Source: Falciphora oryzae (lineage: Eukaryota > Ascomycota > Sordariomycetes > Magnaporthales > Magnaporthaceae). From it: 64,000 nt of DNA. The notes below the pieces were generated by a model. The model searched no databases. It was given only the letters and a program-made list of their open reading frames with translations, and was not told the DNA's origin. A program made the translations under genes and the position numbers. The stretch lies in assembly GCA_000733355.1 (NCBI GenBank), contig JNVV01000005.1, forward strand, positions 1,681,132-1,745,131, read 5' to 3'. Positions 44,925 to 56,563 of the stretch are shown piece by piece (positions within the stretch are counted from its first letter, which is position 1; each line of letters starts with the position of its first letter).

Positions 44925-46885
44925 ATGTCGTCCTTTCTGCAACGCGTCGTCAAGAACAACGCAATGCACGAGGATCCTCCAGAGATCTACGGATGGAGAG
45001 ACTACGCGCTTGCCTGCTCGGTGAGTCGCAGTCTTCCATAAACCGTTGTACGTAAAATTACTGACATGCTTCCAACAGGCGTGCTTTGGCGGGCTGATTT
45101 TCGGCATCGACACCAGCGTCATTGGTGGCGTCCTCCGCATGCCCGAGTTCCAGGAGTGAGACCCCTGTTATTTCTCGACACACGGAAACCACTATCTGCC
45201 GTTAGTTGCTAACACGGTTGCCATACCACCCAGGCTCTACAAGCTCACGGGTGAATACGTCACCGCGCTTGATAGGGCAAACCTCAGCGCCAACATCGTG
45301 TCTACGCTGCAGGCCGGCTGTTTCGTCGGAGCCCTGCTCGCTGCCGAGGCCGCCGATCGATGGGGCCGCCGGCCTGTGCTTATCTGGGCCGCCGGTGGAA
45401 TCAGCGCCATCGGTGTCATCCTCCAAGCTGCGGCTGCCGGTTCGCGCCCCTGACTACTACCCACAGAAGAAGAACGCTACTAACCCTGATCCAGGCCACC
45501 TTGCCCCCATGTATATCGGCCGCTTCGTCAGCGGCTTCGGCACCGGCTTCGCGTCCATGGCGAACCCGCTCTACATCGCCGAGAACGCGCCGCGCGCCAT
45601 TCGGGGCGGCCTAACGGGCATCCACCAGCTCTCCATCGTCTTCGGCATCTTCATCGCCTACTGGATCAACTACGGCTGCCTCCTGCACGTGGGCGGCACC
45701 GCGCGCTACATGATCCCGCTCGTATCCAGGGCGTGCCGCCGGCGCTGATCATGATCTCAACGCACTTTGTAACGAGAGCCCGCGCCACCTGGCCAAGCAG
45801 GACCGCTGGGAGGAGGCCCTGGAAGTTCTGGTTAAGATCCGCGGCCTGCCCATCGACCACCCGTACGTCGCGAGGGAGTTTGCCGACATCAGGCAGGCCA
45901 TCGAGGCCGAGAATGCGCTCTGGACGGCGCGGGGTGGCGCGGCCTAATGAAGGAGATGTGGACGATACCCGCCAATCGAAAGCGGGCGATCATTTCCATT
46001 GCTCTAATGTCCTTCCAGCAGATGACCGGTACGTTGTCCACGGCAGCCTGGTAGACACCGTAGTGCCGACAGCCTCCCGCTGAAGGGACCAACGCCATCA
46101 ACTACTACGCGCCGCGCATCTTTGCGTCGCTCGGTGTGACTGGCGCAAACAATGAGCTGTTTGCGACGGGCATCTATGGCCTGATTAAGCTGATTGCGGT
46201 CGCCGTCTTCCTCGTCTTCGTTGCCGACTCCCTGGGCCGCCGCCGATCCCTTTTGTGGACAGGCATCGGCATGGGCACGACCATGCTCTACATTGGTAAG
46301 AAAGCTTTCCAAACATGGCGCACGTCAGGCCCCTCGTCGTCCAACACCCCTCTCTCCGCCACAGCAGTCTTCACCGCCGTGGCCCGCCCGACCGAGAACA
46401 GCGGCCCACCCGGCGGTGCAGGCTGGGCCGCCCTCATCTGCGTGTTCCTGTTCGCGTCCATGTTACAGTTCGGCTGGGGCCCCGTGTGCTGGATCTACGT
46501 GTCCGAGATCGCGACGGCGCGGCTGCGCGCGACCAACGTGTCCTTTGCGGCCGCGACGCTGTGGCTCTTCGACCCTGTCATCAGCCGCGCCGTCCCGCCC
46601 ATGCTGGAGGAGCTGGGTCCCGGCGGCTACGGCACCTCCATCTTCTTCTCGGCCTGGTGCTTTCTGATGGTTGTCTTTGTCTGGTTCCTCATCCCCGAGA
46701 CCAAGGGGCCGAGTCTCGAGGCCATGAACGAGCTGCTTGGGTTCGAGGAGGTCTTGGGCCGCAGGAAGGACGCCGAGGCCGCGTCGGCGAACAGGGCTGT
46801 GGGTAACGAGGAGAAGACGGACAGCGATGGGGTGCCTGCGGTCACGGAGCCGGAGGGGTCGAGGAAGCCGGCCCAGTGGGGCTGA
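44925..46885 (+). pseudogene. MFS sugar-porter family transporter, frameshifted
   Basis: The exon plan is 44925-45020, 45079-45155, 45234-45439, 45495-46028, 46086-46295 and 46365-46885, with standard GT...AG introns of 55-78 bp. Readable hallmarks are [38 protein letters not shown], the ESPRHLAKQ-type segment, [23 protein letters not shown] and a C-terminal FLIPETKG. Exon 4 needs three one-base corrections to stay in frame: near 45721, near 45767 and near 45942. In each case a C or G appears to be missing. The quinate/hexose-type sugar porter is the closest recognisable class. It is either a young pseudogene or carries assembly indels. The intact product would be about 540 residues with 12 membrane segments. 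Confidence 0.75.
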
Positions 46886-47190
46886 GGTTGAGCCAAGTCG
46901 CAAGGCTTCAAAAGAATGGAAGCTCTCGGTGTTGGTCGGATAGGTGCCGGGAGATGCGTATGGAAATGGAATAACATAATAAACTAGTGCGGCACTCCAT
47001 CCCCATCTCGGCGGCAGGTGCGAATGCCTTCATGCTAACGACGAGGAAATAAGGTTAATTTGCCTTTGTGGCGCAAACACGGCGTCGAATAGGAGCGCTG
47101 AAAACAGTCTCGGTTGCCCGAATGGGACGGACGGACGATGCGGCTCGCAAACTACGTCCCTCTTCCAGGCCCAGCTCTTCGATATAGAGA
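46886..47190. other. Spacer between transporter gene and tRNA pair
   Basis: About 300 bp of non-coding sequence, probably the transporter 3' UTR and flanking DNA. Confidence 0.5.
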
Positions 47191-47212
47191 AGAAAAAAAA
47201 AAGAAAAAAAAG
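47191..47212 (-). terminator. T-rich tract downstream of tRNA-Lys
   Basis: On the minus strand the sequence downstream of tRNA-Lys contains runs of 8-10 T separated by C, about 45 bp past the tRNA 3' end. This is suitable as an RNA polymerase III termination region, although a nearer shorter T run could also serve. Confidence 0.45.
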
Positions 47213-47255
47213 ATAGGTTGATGGACCTGTGTGATCACAGGCGCACCGGGAATTG

Positions 47256-47328
47256 AGCCCGATGCGGGGGTCGAACCCGCAACCTTGAGATTAAGAGTCT
47301 CACGCTCTACCGATTGAGCTAACCGGGC
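47256..47328 (-). tRNA. tRNA-Lys (CUU)
   Basis: A 73-nt cloverleaf is read on the minus strand. The acceptor stem GCCCGGT pairs with ATCGGGC (one G-U). The D arm is TAGCTCAATCGGTAGA, the anticodon loop is ctCTTaa with anticodon CUU, and the T arm carries GGTTCGACC. The discriminator base is U. There is no intron. Confidence 0.93.
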
Positions 47329-47331
47329 GAA

Positions 47332-47428
47332 CTCCGATACGGGGAATCGAACCCCGGGCTCGACGGCGGCTCCGGAGGAGGGGACCTCACATGAGAGCGT
47401 CGGATGTTAGCCACTACACCATATCGGA
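47332..47428 (-). tRNA. tRNA-Glu (CUC) with intron
   Basis: This is 97 nt on the minus strand. The acceptor TCCGATA pairs with TATCGGA, the D arm is GGTGTAGTGGCTAAC, the anticodon stem CGACG pairs with CGTCG, and the loop has CTC. The T arm GGGGTTCGATTCCCC is canonical. About 25 nt of extra sequence follow the anticodon at the usual position of a tRNA intron. It lies 3 bp upstream of tRNA-Lys in the same orientation. Confidence 0.9.
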
Positions 47429-47949
47429 TGGTCGCTTGTATTTGTTGGCGGCAGGTCGCCGGAGCAGGCTGATATGTGCGCACCCGGCCCACTGCGGCGT
47501 GAGGGCTTGCCCTGGTCGTGGGTTGGAGTGACTCAGGCCCTGGGAGTGACTCGTGCGAGCTTGACATGCAGAATGGGCGCCGACGGGATGCTGCATCACA
47601 TCAGACTCTGGGTTGCTTTGTTGGGAAACGGGACGCTGCGGGTCGAACGGGAGGCCGGAGTCATTGTGCCTGAACGCAAATTCCCGGCTGGCAGAGGTGA
47701 GGGGGCGTGCTTGGATGCCCGGTTGAGGGTAGATGGATTTTTTCCTCTGCGCCTTGGTCTCATTCCTGGCGACATCTCTGGCGACGCAGCACTGTTGACC
47801 ACATGACTGATGACTAATTCGCAACCCCTTGCGGAGCGTCGCGAAAATTCGCGGTCGACATCGCATCCACGCCTCAACGAATCAAACAACACCCGGCACC
47901 ATGATGACTCCAGCCCAGGGCCCGCCGGCACAGCAGCCGCAGAGGGTAT
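47429..47949. other. Spacer upstream of the tRNA pair
   Basis: This is 520 bp between tRNA-Glu and the end of the STAND pseudogene. No gene is supported. Confidence 0.5.
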
Positions 47950-50900
47950 CTAGTCCTCCGGCGTCTCTGACCAAAAGCCTTTCCAATATGCCGCCCACCT
48001 CACCTCCAGCTCAGCCACCCACTGCTTGACCGGGATCTCCTTCTCCCCGATCCTCATCCTCCCCTCGCGGATGCCCCTCCACTCCTCGACGGGTCCCTTG
48101 ATGTGCGTGTGGCCCCTGGGGCAGACAACCCGCCAGTAAGGGTCCTTTTCCCCACGTTCCCCTGCCAGTTTGTCCTCCATGCACGCTTCGCATATTTCGG
48201 TATCAATTCATTGCACGCAGCGGTATGAAGCGCCCTCTTCCCAAATCTAGATGCCTTTTGGGCAAATGTCGCACGGGTAACGCCGCCTCATCGAGTTGGG
48301 GAGCAGCCCCTCGCGGATCTCGTCCTTGAGCGTTGTCGGTGCTTCGGTCGTCTTGTCTTCGTTGCTCGCGGCGGTAGGGGCTTTGTTTTCTGTTCGTCCC
48401 TCTCCTTTCTGTTCTTCCTTTACTTGTTGTTCTTCCTCTTCTTTTCGTTCTCCTTCTTCTTTCTGTTCCTCCTTTTGTGGCGGTGGCGAATACGGCAGAT
48501 TGTCGTCCTCGCCCTTAGCGCCGCCCGCGTCCGGGGACTGGGGTTCTGTTTCTGCCGCCTCCTTCGTCTGCTGCTCGTCCGCAGGTTCTGCCCCCTCGCC
48601 CCCGCCGTCAGAGCTTTTGGACTCGGCCTCCTCGCGACGAAAGATATCATCGTCGAGGATATACTCCTGGGCGGTGTATGCGATTTGGGCGTCGTGCTCA
48701 AGGCCGTCGACGCACATGAGCACTTTGGACAGCAGCCGGAGGCTTTGGAAGTCGTTAGCCCCGGTGTCATCTTTGAGTCCCTCGATGCAGGCGTTGAAAG
48801 TGGTCTGGAGCACGTCAGCGTAGTCGAGCGCCGGACCCAACTTGCGGAGCATTAGGCCCAGCAGCACCACCGTGTCTGATCTGACGGGGTCGAAATCTGG
48901 GACATCATTTTCCAGTCTGGTCCGACGCTCGCAGCTCCTCGAGAGCGGAATTTTTCGTATTTGGCACAGACGAGTGCCGAAACTGTTCGAAGAGCAGCTG
49001 CGCCAACAGGTCGGCCGCCTCGCTCATGTAGTAGCTCGGTATTTGAGGCTCGGCGAGAAGAGTGCGCAGTCGATTCTTGGCTTCTTCCCCCTGGCCCATC
49101 GCCGACCACGCGAACTGGGCTGCAACGTCGAGGGTCCGGGCTCGCGACCGATAGAGTTTCTCCCTCGCGGCGTACTGGCTGGTCGAGTCCAGTAGCTCGA
49201 GCATGGCCTCGCATTCGCCTTCTCGCTTTGCCGCGCGGAACATGGGGTCATAGAGGCTTGACGATGTAAAAAGGTTCATCCTGTCATCGTCACTGACCGA
49301 TCTGACCAGATCGAGTACCAGCGACGCCTTGCCGCCATCCACCATCGCACTGATTATTTCGTCCAGGAAGCCCAACGGGATCCCACCTTCTCCATACGCA
49401 GTGAATTGCTTGATGCTGGCAAGACTTGCCTCGAAGTTGCCTATTCCGGCGCAGGCAAGAGCATGGTTGCTCAGCACACTCCATACCCAACCGTCGGCGA
49501 ACGCGCCGTGTTTGGTAACGTCTGGGTTCTGCGATACTTGCGCGTCGCGGATCTTGATTGCCTCGGCCAATGTCTCGACCGCTTGCGCCATCAGCTCCTT
49601 GGAATGACTAGGGCCGAAGGCGCTCACGCTTTGGGCGAGGCTGAGGAAGGCGTCGCCTTTGCTGATGATTGCGTCGTATCGTTCCGCCTCCTTGTTTGCG
49701 CCCTCCTCCACCAGCGACAGGCTGAGGTCGAGCCGAGCAATGGCCGGCTCGAACATTTCTGCCACTGTCATCGCCCTGGCGATGCCCCGGTGGGAGGCTG
49801 CCGTCTTGACGATGTCCCAGAAGGCGTTGGCGACTACATCGAACGAGTCGACGGTCTCTTCGTCGCTGTCCGGGTGCTTCTCGAAATACTCACGCAAACT
49901 GGGATTCTGCCTCAGTTCGGGGAGGCGGGAACCTGCCCTGAGAGTGTTTTGTGCGACCTTAAAGGACACGAATGCCTCCTCTGTTGATTCGGCAGAGAAC
50001 CAGTTGTTGATATGGCTGCGCGCCAAAGTTATGGAAACACGCGTCGGCTCGGCCGCCAACGGGCGGTACCAGTCAGCAAGACCGTAGGGCAATATCCCAG
50101 GAGGCAACTTCAATGCTCTTCTTGCCCATGTCTGAAGGCAACTCATGACATCGGTGTCCTCTCCACCGAAAGCGTGGCTAGGTGCGTCGAGCACGGTGGT
50201 TGTGGGTGACAGGCCAAGCTCGATTTGCCTCAGCGCGTTGTTCTTGTTGCTCAGTAGGCTGTGTATCGACTCAAGCACTTCCGCAGCCTGCGCATCGCTG
50301 ATCTTGTCCATGTCAATGGCCAGGAAGTGGGAGTTCCAGTTCGCGGCGGAATATGTTGCCAGGTTCTCCGAATAGAGCTTTTCCTCGCTTGATGTCCTCA
50401 GGACGGCAATGCTCATCCGGAGTATGATAGCATGCGCATCGGACGGGCTGCATTTCAGCCCTTGCTCGTTCTCGCCCGCTTGCCGGAAGAAGGCTCGCAG
50501 CGACCCCTCCTGGAAGCCGAGGATGTTGTCGGCACCATGATCCTCGGTCACTCCATGCTCGTCAGTCTTGGAATCCGACTTGTCCGAGTCGCTGACATCC
50601 GAGTCCTGCGCCTTGGTGTCGTCGTCTTGGCTTCTTGAGATGCGGAGTAGGCGCGATGATCGCCCATCCAACCCTCTTCGATGCTGATTGAGTTCTCCTG
50701 GGCGACGATGGCGATGATCTTGGAGGCCTCGGCGATCGTCACTTCGTCGTTCGCGTACGCCAGCCAGGTAAAAAGGCTCCGCAGAACCTCCAGCTCGCCA
50801 GGCGTGCGGTTCCTTTTGCACTCGTTGATAAGCTGGAACATCTTGAAGGAGATTGTGGACCCGCCCATGCCGGGCTTCCCGGAAAGCCACAGCGACCGCG

Positions 50901-52014
50901 AACGCTCTTCGGCAACATCCTCGAAAAGAGGCTCTGCTTCGATCCACTGAAACATGCGCGGATTTATCAGCTCGAACTCGTCTAGGCGGGCCCGCATCGC
51001 CCCCTCGCCCTGGTTGAGAAGATACGCGCGCAGCTGCTCCAGGTTTGCGGTCTTGGTGGCGAGGCCGGGCTTCAGGCCCCAGCGTTTCTTGCCGCCCTGT
51101 ATCCTTTCGAGGCTGAGGCGGATCTGGTCGTGCTGCCGCAGTAGTGTCTGCCCCACCATCGCGCTTTTATGGCTGTTGACAAGTAGATCCCTGACCCCGG
51201 CGCCTGTTTCCATCGCGGCATTCATGGTGCGCTCGCTTAGCACCAGTGTCTGTTCTGTCATGGTCGTGTTTTTGTCCATGGACCCCTGGAGCTCCCTAAC
51301 GTGTCCTGACAGCGCCGAGACCCCTTCTTTGGTGGCCTTGGCCTCCTCGTGCGTTTCGATGGCGGTGCGCAGCGTCTGGATGAGCACGGCAGACTCGAGG
51401 CGCCGCAGATTCTCTTTGAGGTTATCGAGCGCGTCTTGCAGCTCTTCGTCCGTCCCATCAACAAGCGCCTTGGCCCACTTCATGAAGCGACCCTTGAGGC
51501 AGTAGGAGCGCGCAATGCCGGATACGCATAGCATGGACGAGAAGACTTCGACCACGAACTTCTGGAATTCTGGCAGCCGCGGCAGCTTGCCTTCCAGCAG
51601 GAACAGACGCTCGAGGAACGAGTTCATCAGGTCGAAGAAGTCCAAAATAACGTTGTAGTCGTCGCTGACATGCTTGCTGGCGTTCAGGATGTAGGTGAAG
51701 GCCGTCAGGATGGCTGAAGACGGCGGGAAGGCGCCGCTGGCAGCGTTCGCGACAAGCGCGGCCACGCTCTGGATCACGTCGGCGTTCCGCGCGATGACGG
51801 TCCGCAGCTTGTCGGCCTTCCCCTTGTTGTGGCGGAAGCCAACAAAGGCCTGGAGCTGTTGCTGCTGGTCCATCATGATGGAGTTGATGGACTTCTGCGG
51901 CTGCATCGCCTTGCGAATGTCCACCTTGGTCCGGTCTGAGTACGAGGTCAGCGCCTTGTCCCACAGCGCTGCCACGTCCGTCTGCTGCCCATCGCCGCCG
52001 TTGGCGGACTCCAT
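47950..52014 (-). pseudogene. Goodbye-domain STAND (NLR-like) protein, degenerate
   Basis: From the ATG at 52014 the N-terminal ~230 residues match the fungal STAND Goodbye domain (LWDKALTSYSDRT start, helical, FVGFRHNKGKADKLRTVI). At residues ~379-388 a P-loop reads GKPGMGGST; the lysine of GKS/T is Gly (codon 50860-50862). The NACHT middle appears deleted: soon after the P-loop comes RTPGELEVLRSLFTWLAYA, which normally follows the core. A one-base shift near 50670 changes frame. The next ~640 residues are helical and TPR-like. A second shift lies near 48915. The C-terminus encodes a ZZ-type zinc finger (CDIC...YRC...ICEAC) interrupted by TAG at 48247-48249 and TGA at 48208-48210. Intact relatives act as intracellular immune-type receptors; this copy is probably dead. 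Confidence 0.75.
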
Positions 52015-53553
52015 TGTCGCAGCCCCTCGTGTTCTTGGCCTGGTGGAGTGATGCTTGCGAGAAGGGAATTGCTTGTGGCGCGTTCCCGCGCAGCTTTGTG
52101 CTGTCAAGCTGCCATGGTGGAGGAGCTCCCGGCCACGACCGGCCCCGGGCGCGTTCCCAGATTATATGCCAGGTGAGCGGCAAGTCCGGACAAATCATGC
52201 CATTCTATTGGGCGGGGGCTTGCGAGCAGAATAAGCGAGTTCTAACCATGCTACCCCCCAATAGCCCACCGAATCGATCTCTAGGAGGCTGCTCTCTCTA
52301 GCCCCCAGCTTGAGGCCACCCATGATGGGGCGATGCCACGCTGGCTTATGGGTGGTGGGGCAGCTGAGTGCAGGGGAGGAAAGGCTTCCAGTCCCCAAGG
52401 ATGACGATTCGCTAAGGCTTGCAGCATTGTAGTGGTGCTGCTCCTCCGCTGGCGGTCGACGCATTGGAGAATTCCGGTTGGAAACCGTAAGGGAAAGGGT
52501 GATGATACATTGGGTTGGTCTGGACGAGTGACAAGTTTGGCCCTACCCCCACATGAAGGACAGCCATGTGACAGGTGACCACGTGATTACAAATCATGAC
52601 AAGCCCCAGGAAGATCCCCCATTTCCAACACATGCACAAAACAGATAGGCTGCCCAAGCTATGGAATCACGCCCTGCAGGGTCCTGCGGCACGGTGGTTT
52701 TTCCTAGATAATCATCAAACGCGCTCCTTCCATTCCCTTGATCCCTTTGACGCAATACGCCCCTTAACTCTTGCCGGGTGATGGCCAGTCACTCTTGCTG
52801 GTCACATGAGCGATTTGCTGGATGGCTGTACGGACTCAAGCTATTGATAAACATTCCCCCTTCTTACCGCAGCAAAAACGTGGTAATATGGGTGCCACCA
52901 TCTCTTTTGCTTCTTTTTGGTCGTGAACGAGCCAGACTAGACACTTTTCCCAGCTAATGCTCCCACACAGCCTCTACCTGTTAAATCACACCAGCGCTAC
53001 AACTACGGCCGGTCACGTGGCGTGTGCACCCGCTCGGCCAACCAATTCCGATCCAAACATTTTGACGAGGGACAATGACATTTCGAGTTCCTTTTAGTGA
53101 AACCATTGGCTACATTGGAATGGCCTTTATTGCGGCAGGATCTCCCATGTGATCCGGGCACATCAATTCGGGTCTCTGAGGACAGACGATTGCTGTTGTG
53201 TTTTGTGCGCCATCGAGTGACGTTGTCCAAATTTGAAAGCAAACCCACAAGTGCCCCCTTTCCATTGTTGAGCACCGCTCAATATTCTTTTAGACGGGAG
53301 GCATCAAGGAATGATTCACCAAGTAATGCTCCTACTCTATTTAGCAACACGTCTCTCTTTTCCTTACATCAGTAACGCTCGGCCTCCCAGTCACTCGAGT
53401 TCTTGCCCTGGCTATTTTAACCAAGTAGCCATGGAGCTTTCATGCCTCCGCTGCTTGTCTGCTGCTCGAATTCGTATCTTTCCGCGGTTAAGCATTAGGC
53501 CTCGACAGAGTCAAACCTGAACAACGCACAGTTCCCAAAGCCCCTATCTTGCC
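52015..53553. other. 1.5 kb intergenic region
   Basis: It contains the presumed promoter of the STAND gene (right of 52014) and of the gene at 53554. No long frame with a recognisable domain was found on either strand. Confidence 0.5.
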
Positions 53554-54210
53554 ATGGACCAAGAAAACCTGATGCCGGGATCGTATCCTCGCTCCATCGC
53601 CGAAGATGATTTCCCACCCATCACCAAACGTGTCCGCTTCTCGGACCAGACCTTCGACTGGGACAACCCGCCGTCCTTGGTCGACGACGAAAGCATCGCG
53701 GCGGAGAACGGCTCGCTATCCGAGCTGTCAGTCGAAGACGGTGCTTCGCGGTCCTCAAATACCGACGAGGAAATTCGGAACCTGATGCGCACCCAGTTGG
53801 AGCTGGCCCAGGCGGCCGTGGACAGGGGTGACATACAAGCCTGCCACGAGCACAGGCGCGCCGCCTGGTGGTACTTCCGCACCTTCGAGACGCGAGATGT
53901 GGCGGTCGTGGTCTGCCCGATGCCCGGCTGCGACTGGAAGTTCCCGAGCTTCACCGGGCTGTCGAGGCCCCAGCAGCGCCACTTCCTCGCCCGCCATATG
54001 CCCCTTACGCCTGCTGACCTCGAGGAGCTGGAGCGGGCACCGCCGTGTATGGTGGGCAAGTATTGGGCCGTTGCCAAGGTCGCCGGTTGGTCCCTATACA
54101 ACCACGGCGCGGACATTCAGCATATCAAGGCTTTATTCCCGCGCGACATGGAGCCCAAGGACTTGCGTTGGACTCCGTTCCAGGGCGCCGACAGCAAGTC
54201 AGGTACATAA
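53554..54210 (+). CDS. Hypothetical protein with a C2H2-like motif (218 aa)
   Basis: A single open frame starts MDQENLMPGSYPRS. Residues ~40-75 are acidic and Ser-rich and residues ~76-100 are helical. A C2H2-like pattern, V-V-C-P-M-P-G-C-D-W-K-F-P, followed by H-F-L-A-R-H, lies at about 120-150. No known domain could be named. Just before the stop the sequence tcag|gtacataag could be a splice donor, so the true C-terminus may be longer. Confidence 0.55.
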   Translation: MDQENLMPGSYPRSIAEDDFPPITKRVRFSDQTFDWDNPPSLVDDESIAAENGSLSELSVEDGASRSSNTDEEIRNLMRTQLELAQAAVDRGDIQACHEHRRAAWWYFRTFETRDVAVVVCPMPGCDWKFPSFTGLSRPQQRHFLARHMPLTPADLEELERAPPCMVGKYWAVAKVAGWSLYNHGADIQHIKALFPRDMEPKDLRWTPFQGADSKSGT

Positions 54211-55030
54211 GTAGCATCTGTTCCAGCCCGAAGCCTTGGATTGTTCTTAGTACACCGGGGTCCCTTATCTGGGGCCGGGGAATGTCTTCGTAGGAGTTAG
54301 CTAGGTAGGTGCCTGAATGACGACAATAAGGAAATAGGGGGATAACGGTATCTTCATTTGGGGATGTTTGTAGGGCGGAAAAGGCTCACCGTGGAAAAAA
54401 GATGTTATTTTGTATTTTCCCATTCCCTTTGCTCTTGCATTCCCTTCACAAACGCAGGGCAATAGCCAAATCTTTCCCCTAAGGTCTTTGTGCTCATTGT
54501 TTATTTCCGTAGCTCTCATCTTGAGCCCCATCTAATCCTCTGTGGTGTGTACAACTTTCCCTAGTGTTAATTGGGGCTCATCTAGAAATTCCGAAGTATT
54601 AGGTATGATCTCAATCATCATGCCTCCCCCATACATATCGCCTCCTGCTTGTGGTGTACTATTTTCTCCAGTCCAGTAGGGTACTCTGACCCTGACTGAA
54701 GAGCGCTGTCCAGATATTTCCTCCTCTCTCGTCTCAGACATATGTGGCCCATTGCCTGCTGATGTGATCAATAATAACAAGAATACTAGGTAAAAGGTCG
54801 GTAGTCGTAATGCGCAAAAAGTATAAAAAGACAAAAAGACAGGTAGCGAAAAAGCCCCAGTTCTGTTTCTGGAGATTAAATATAGGTCAGGCCGTGTCTC
54901 GGCCGCTTTCCGTGAGCGTTCGCAGTGTCTGGTTTGCCTCGTGCCAGCGAGAGGTGCGCAAGCCTGGTTGACTTGACCATGGATGACCGAGCTCTCTCCT
55001 TGACGGCTGCCTGGCAGAGGTGCTCAGGCC
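54211..55030. other. AT-richer intergenic region
   Basis: These 0.8 kb separate convergent genes and have no supported coding frame. Confidence 0.5.
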
Positions 55031-56563
55031 TCAGTTCTGGGAGACGCAGTACTTGTGCCACATGTCATCCCACGACAGGGCAGAGTCATTCTCGGGAGCC
55101 AGCTCGCCAGCCCAGTCGCCGGTAAAGGGACCACCGGGTTCGGGGTCGAGCACGTGTTCCTGCTTGTCGAACTCAGCTACGCGCAGCTCCGTGGCAAGGT
55201 CAACCATGTCGCCAGGTGAGAGCTCGCTCATGCGCATCTCGAAGGGGAGGAGGCCCGACCAGCCCTCGTCGCCGAGGTTGTGTCCGACCTGGTACTCCTG
55301 CCACTGCTTCTTCTCGCGCGGCGGGAACATCGGCGGCTCGGCAACGTCACCAGAGAACCGATGTCCGTCGATGCGCAGCAGCTCGCGAGCATAGCACAGC
55401 CTGAGAGAGGGCAAGTTCTGCGCCTCGAGTGAGTGACTGCAGGTGTCTTGCTGCGGCAGGGAATGCTCGTGCGAGTTCTCTCCCGACTGGATGCCCATCA
55501 TCTCCATGTCCTGCTCCAAGAGTCGGCGAAGGTACTCCTGCGACACGGCAGGGAACTCTTCGTCGGAGTCATCATCACCGCCCGCCGACATGCTCAGACG
55601 GGAGATGCGGCCGTCTTGACCAAAGACCTCGTCGTGGGGGTCAAGGACGAACTCAGAGGACTGGTAGGAATGCTCGCTATTCGTGTCCGAGTGGTGGGTG
55701 AGGTCATCCTGAGGCAGAGCAGCAGGAGGAAGATGCGCGATAACGTCTGGGGGTATGGCGTCAGCTATGATGGTCTGGCCAGGGAACGGAGAGTGGGGTG
55801 GAGGAAGCTCACCATCGTTCTTAGGGGCACAATCGGCGACGATCATGATCCCCGACATGGACAGTACAGGCGGCGGAGGTGCGGTCGCGTGGGTAATGCC
55901 TTGAGGCGACGAGTTCTCCACAACCATGACGGGGCTGATGGACAGGCACTGCCTAGCCCCATGTTGCGCGCCGCGGGAGACTAGCTTGTCTGTCTCTGAC
56001 GAAGTAGTCGCGGTCGCCGGTGAGGAGGGTGGCGAAGAGCAAGTCGTGGCCGTCTGAGGGGACCGCGGGCTAGCCTGCAGCGATGATCCCGGCGCGTTGG
56101 AGCTACCACCCCGCGCGGTAGAGGGCAGGGCAGATGCGGTGGTGTCCTGCGGGGGCTCATCGAAGGAGGTATCCTAGATCTCTCCGATGGCGTGGCGCGG
56201 GATGGTCACGCTGATGCTCTGCCGAGGAGATCTGTCGCTAGCGTCGGCTGTGCTCGATCCAGACTGGCAAGTCGACAGCCGCCGGTTGATGTCTGGGTGC
56301 GGCAGAACAATCAGGCCCCAGTCTGTGGAGCGGATTGATGCCGTGGCGCGAGAGGCCTTGTTCTTGATCTTAGATGGCAGGGAACTGGTCGCTAGAATCA
56401 TCTTGATGGAAAGGGCGCCGCAGCGATCCCGAGCGCGCACTCCCAGTGATGGCTTGGAAGGGGCCTTTGCCACGGAGCGTGTGGCGGCATGGTACTCGTT
56501 GCCATTGGCCGACCCGTCGCGCGAGGCAGGGTGATTGGCCGAGAGCCGCTTGCGAAGAGGCAT
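55031..56563 (-). pseudogene. Array paralogue 1, one in-frame stop
   Basis: Reading from MPLRKRLS at 56563, the frame stays open to the stop before 55031 except for a single TAG at 56174-56176, between ...RHAIGEI and DTSFDEPP.... Without it the product would be about 510 residues. The N-terminal half is basic and Ser/Thr-rich and looks disordered. The C-terminal ~130 residues look folded, with ARELLRIDGHRF, QEYQV, DEGWSGLLPF and a terminal DSALSWDDMWHKY. The last motif recurs in the two genes to the right. The function is unknown. The stop could be a CAG-to-TAG change or mark a missed intron. If translation starts at the ATG at 55927, a 298-residue protein remains. Confidence 0.55.
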
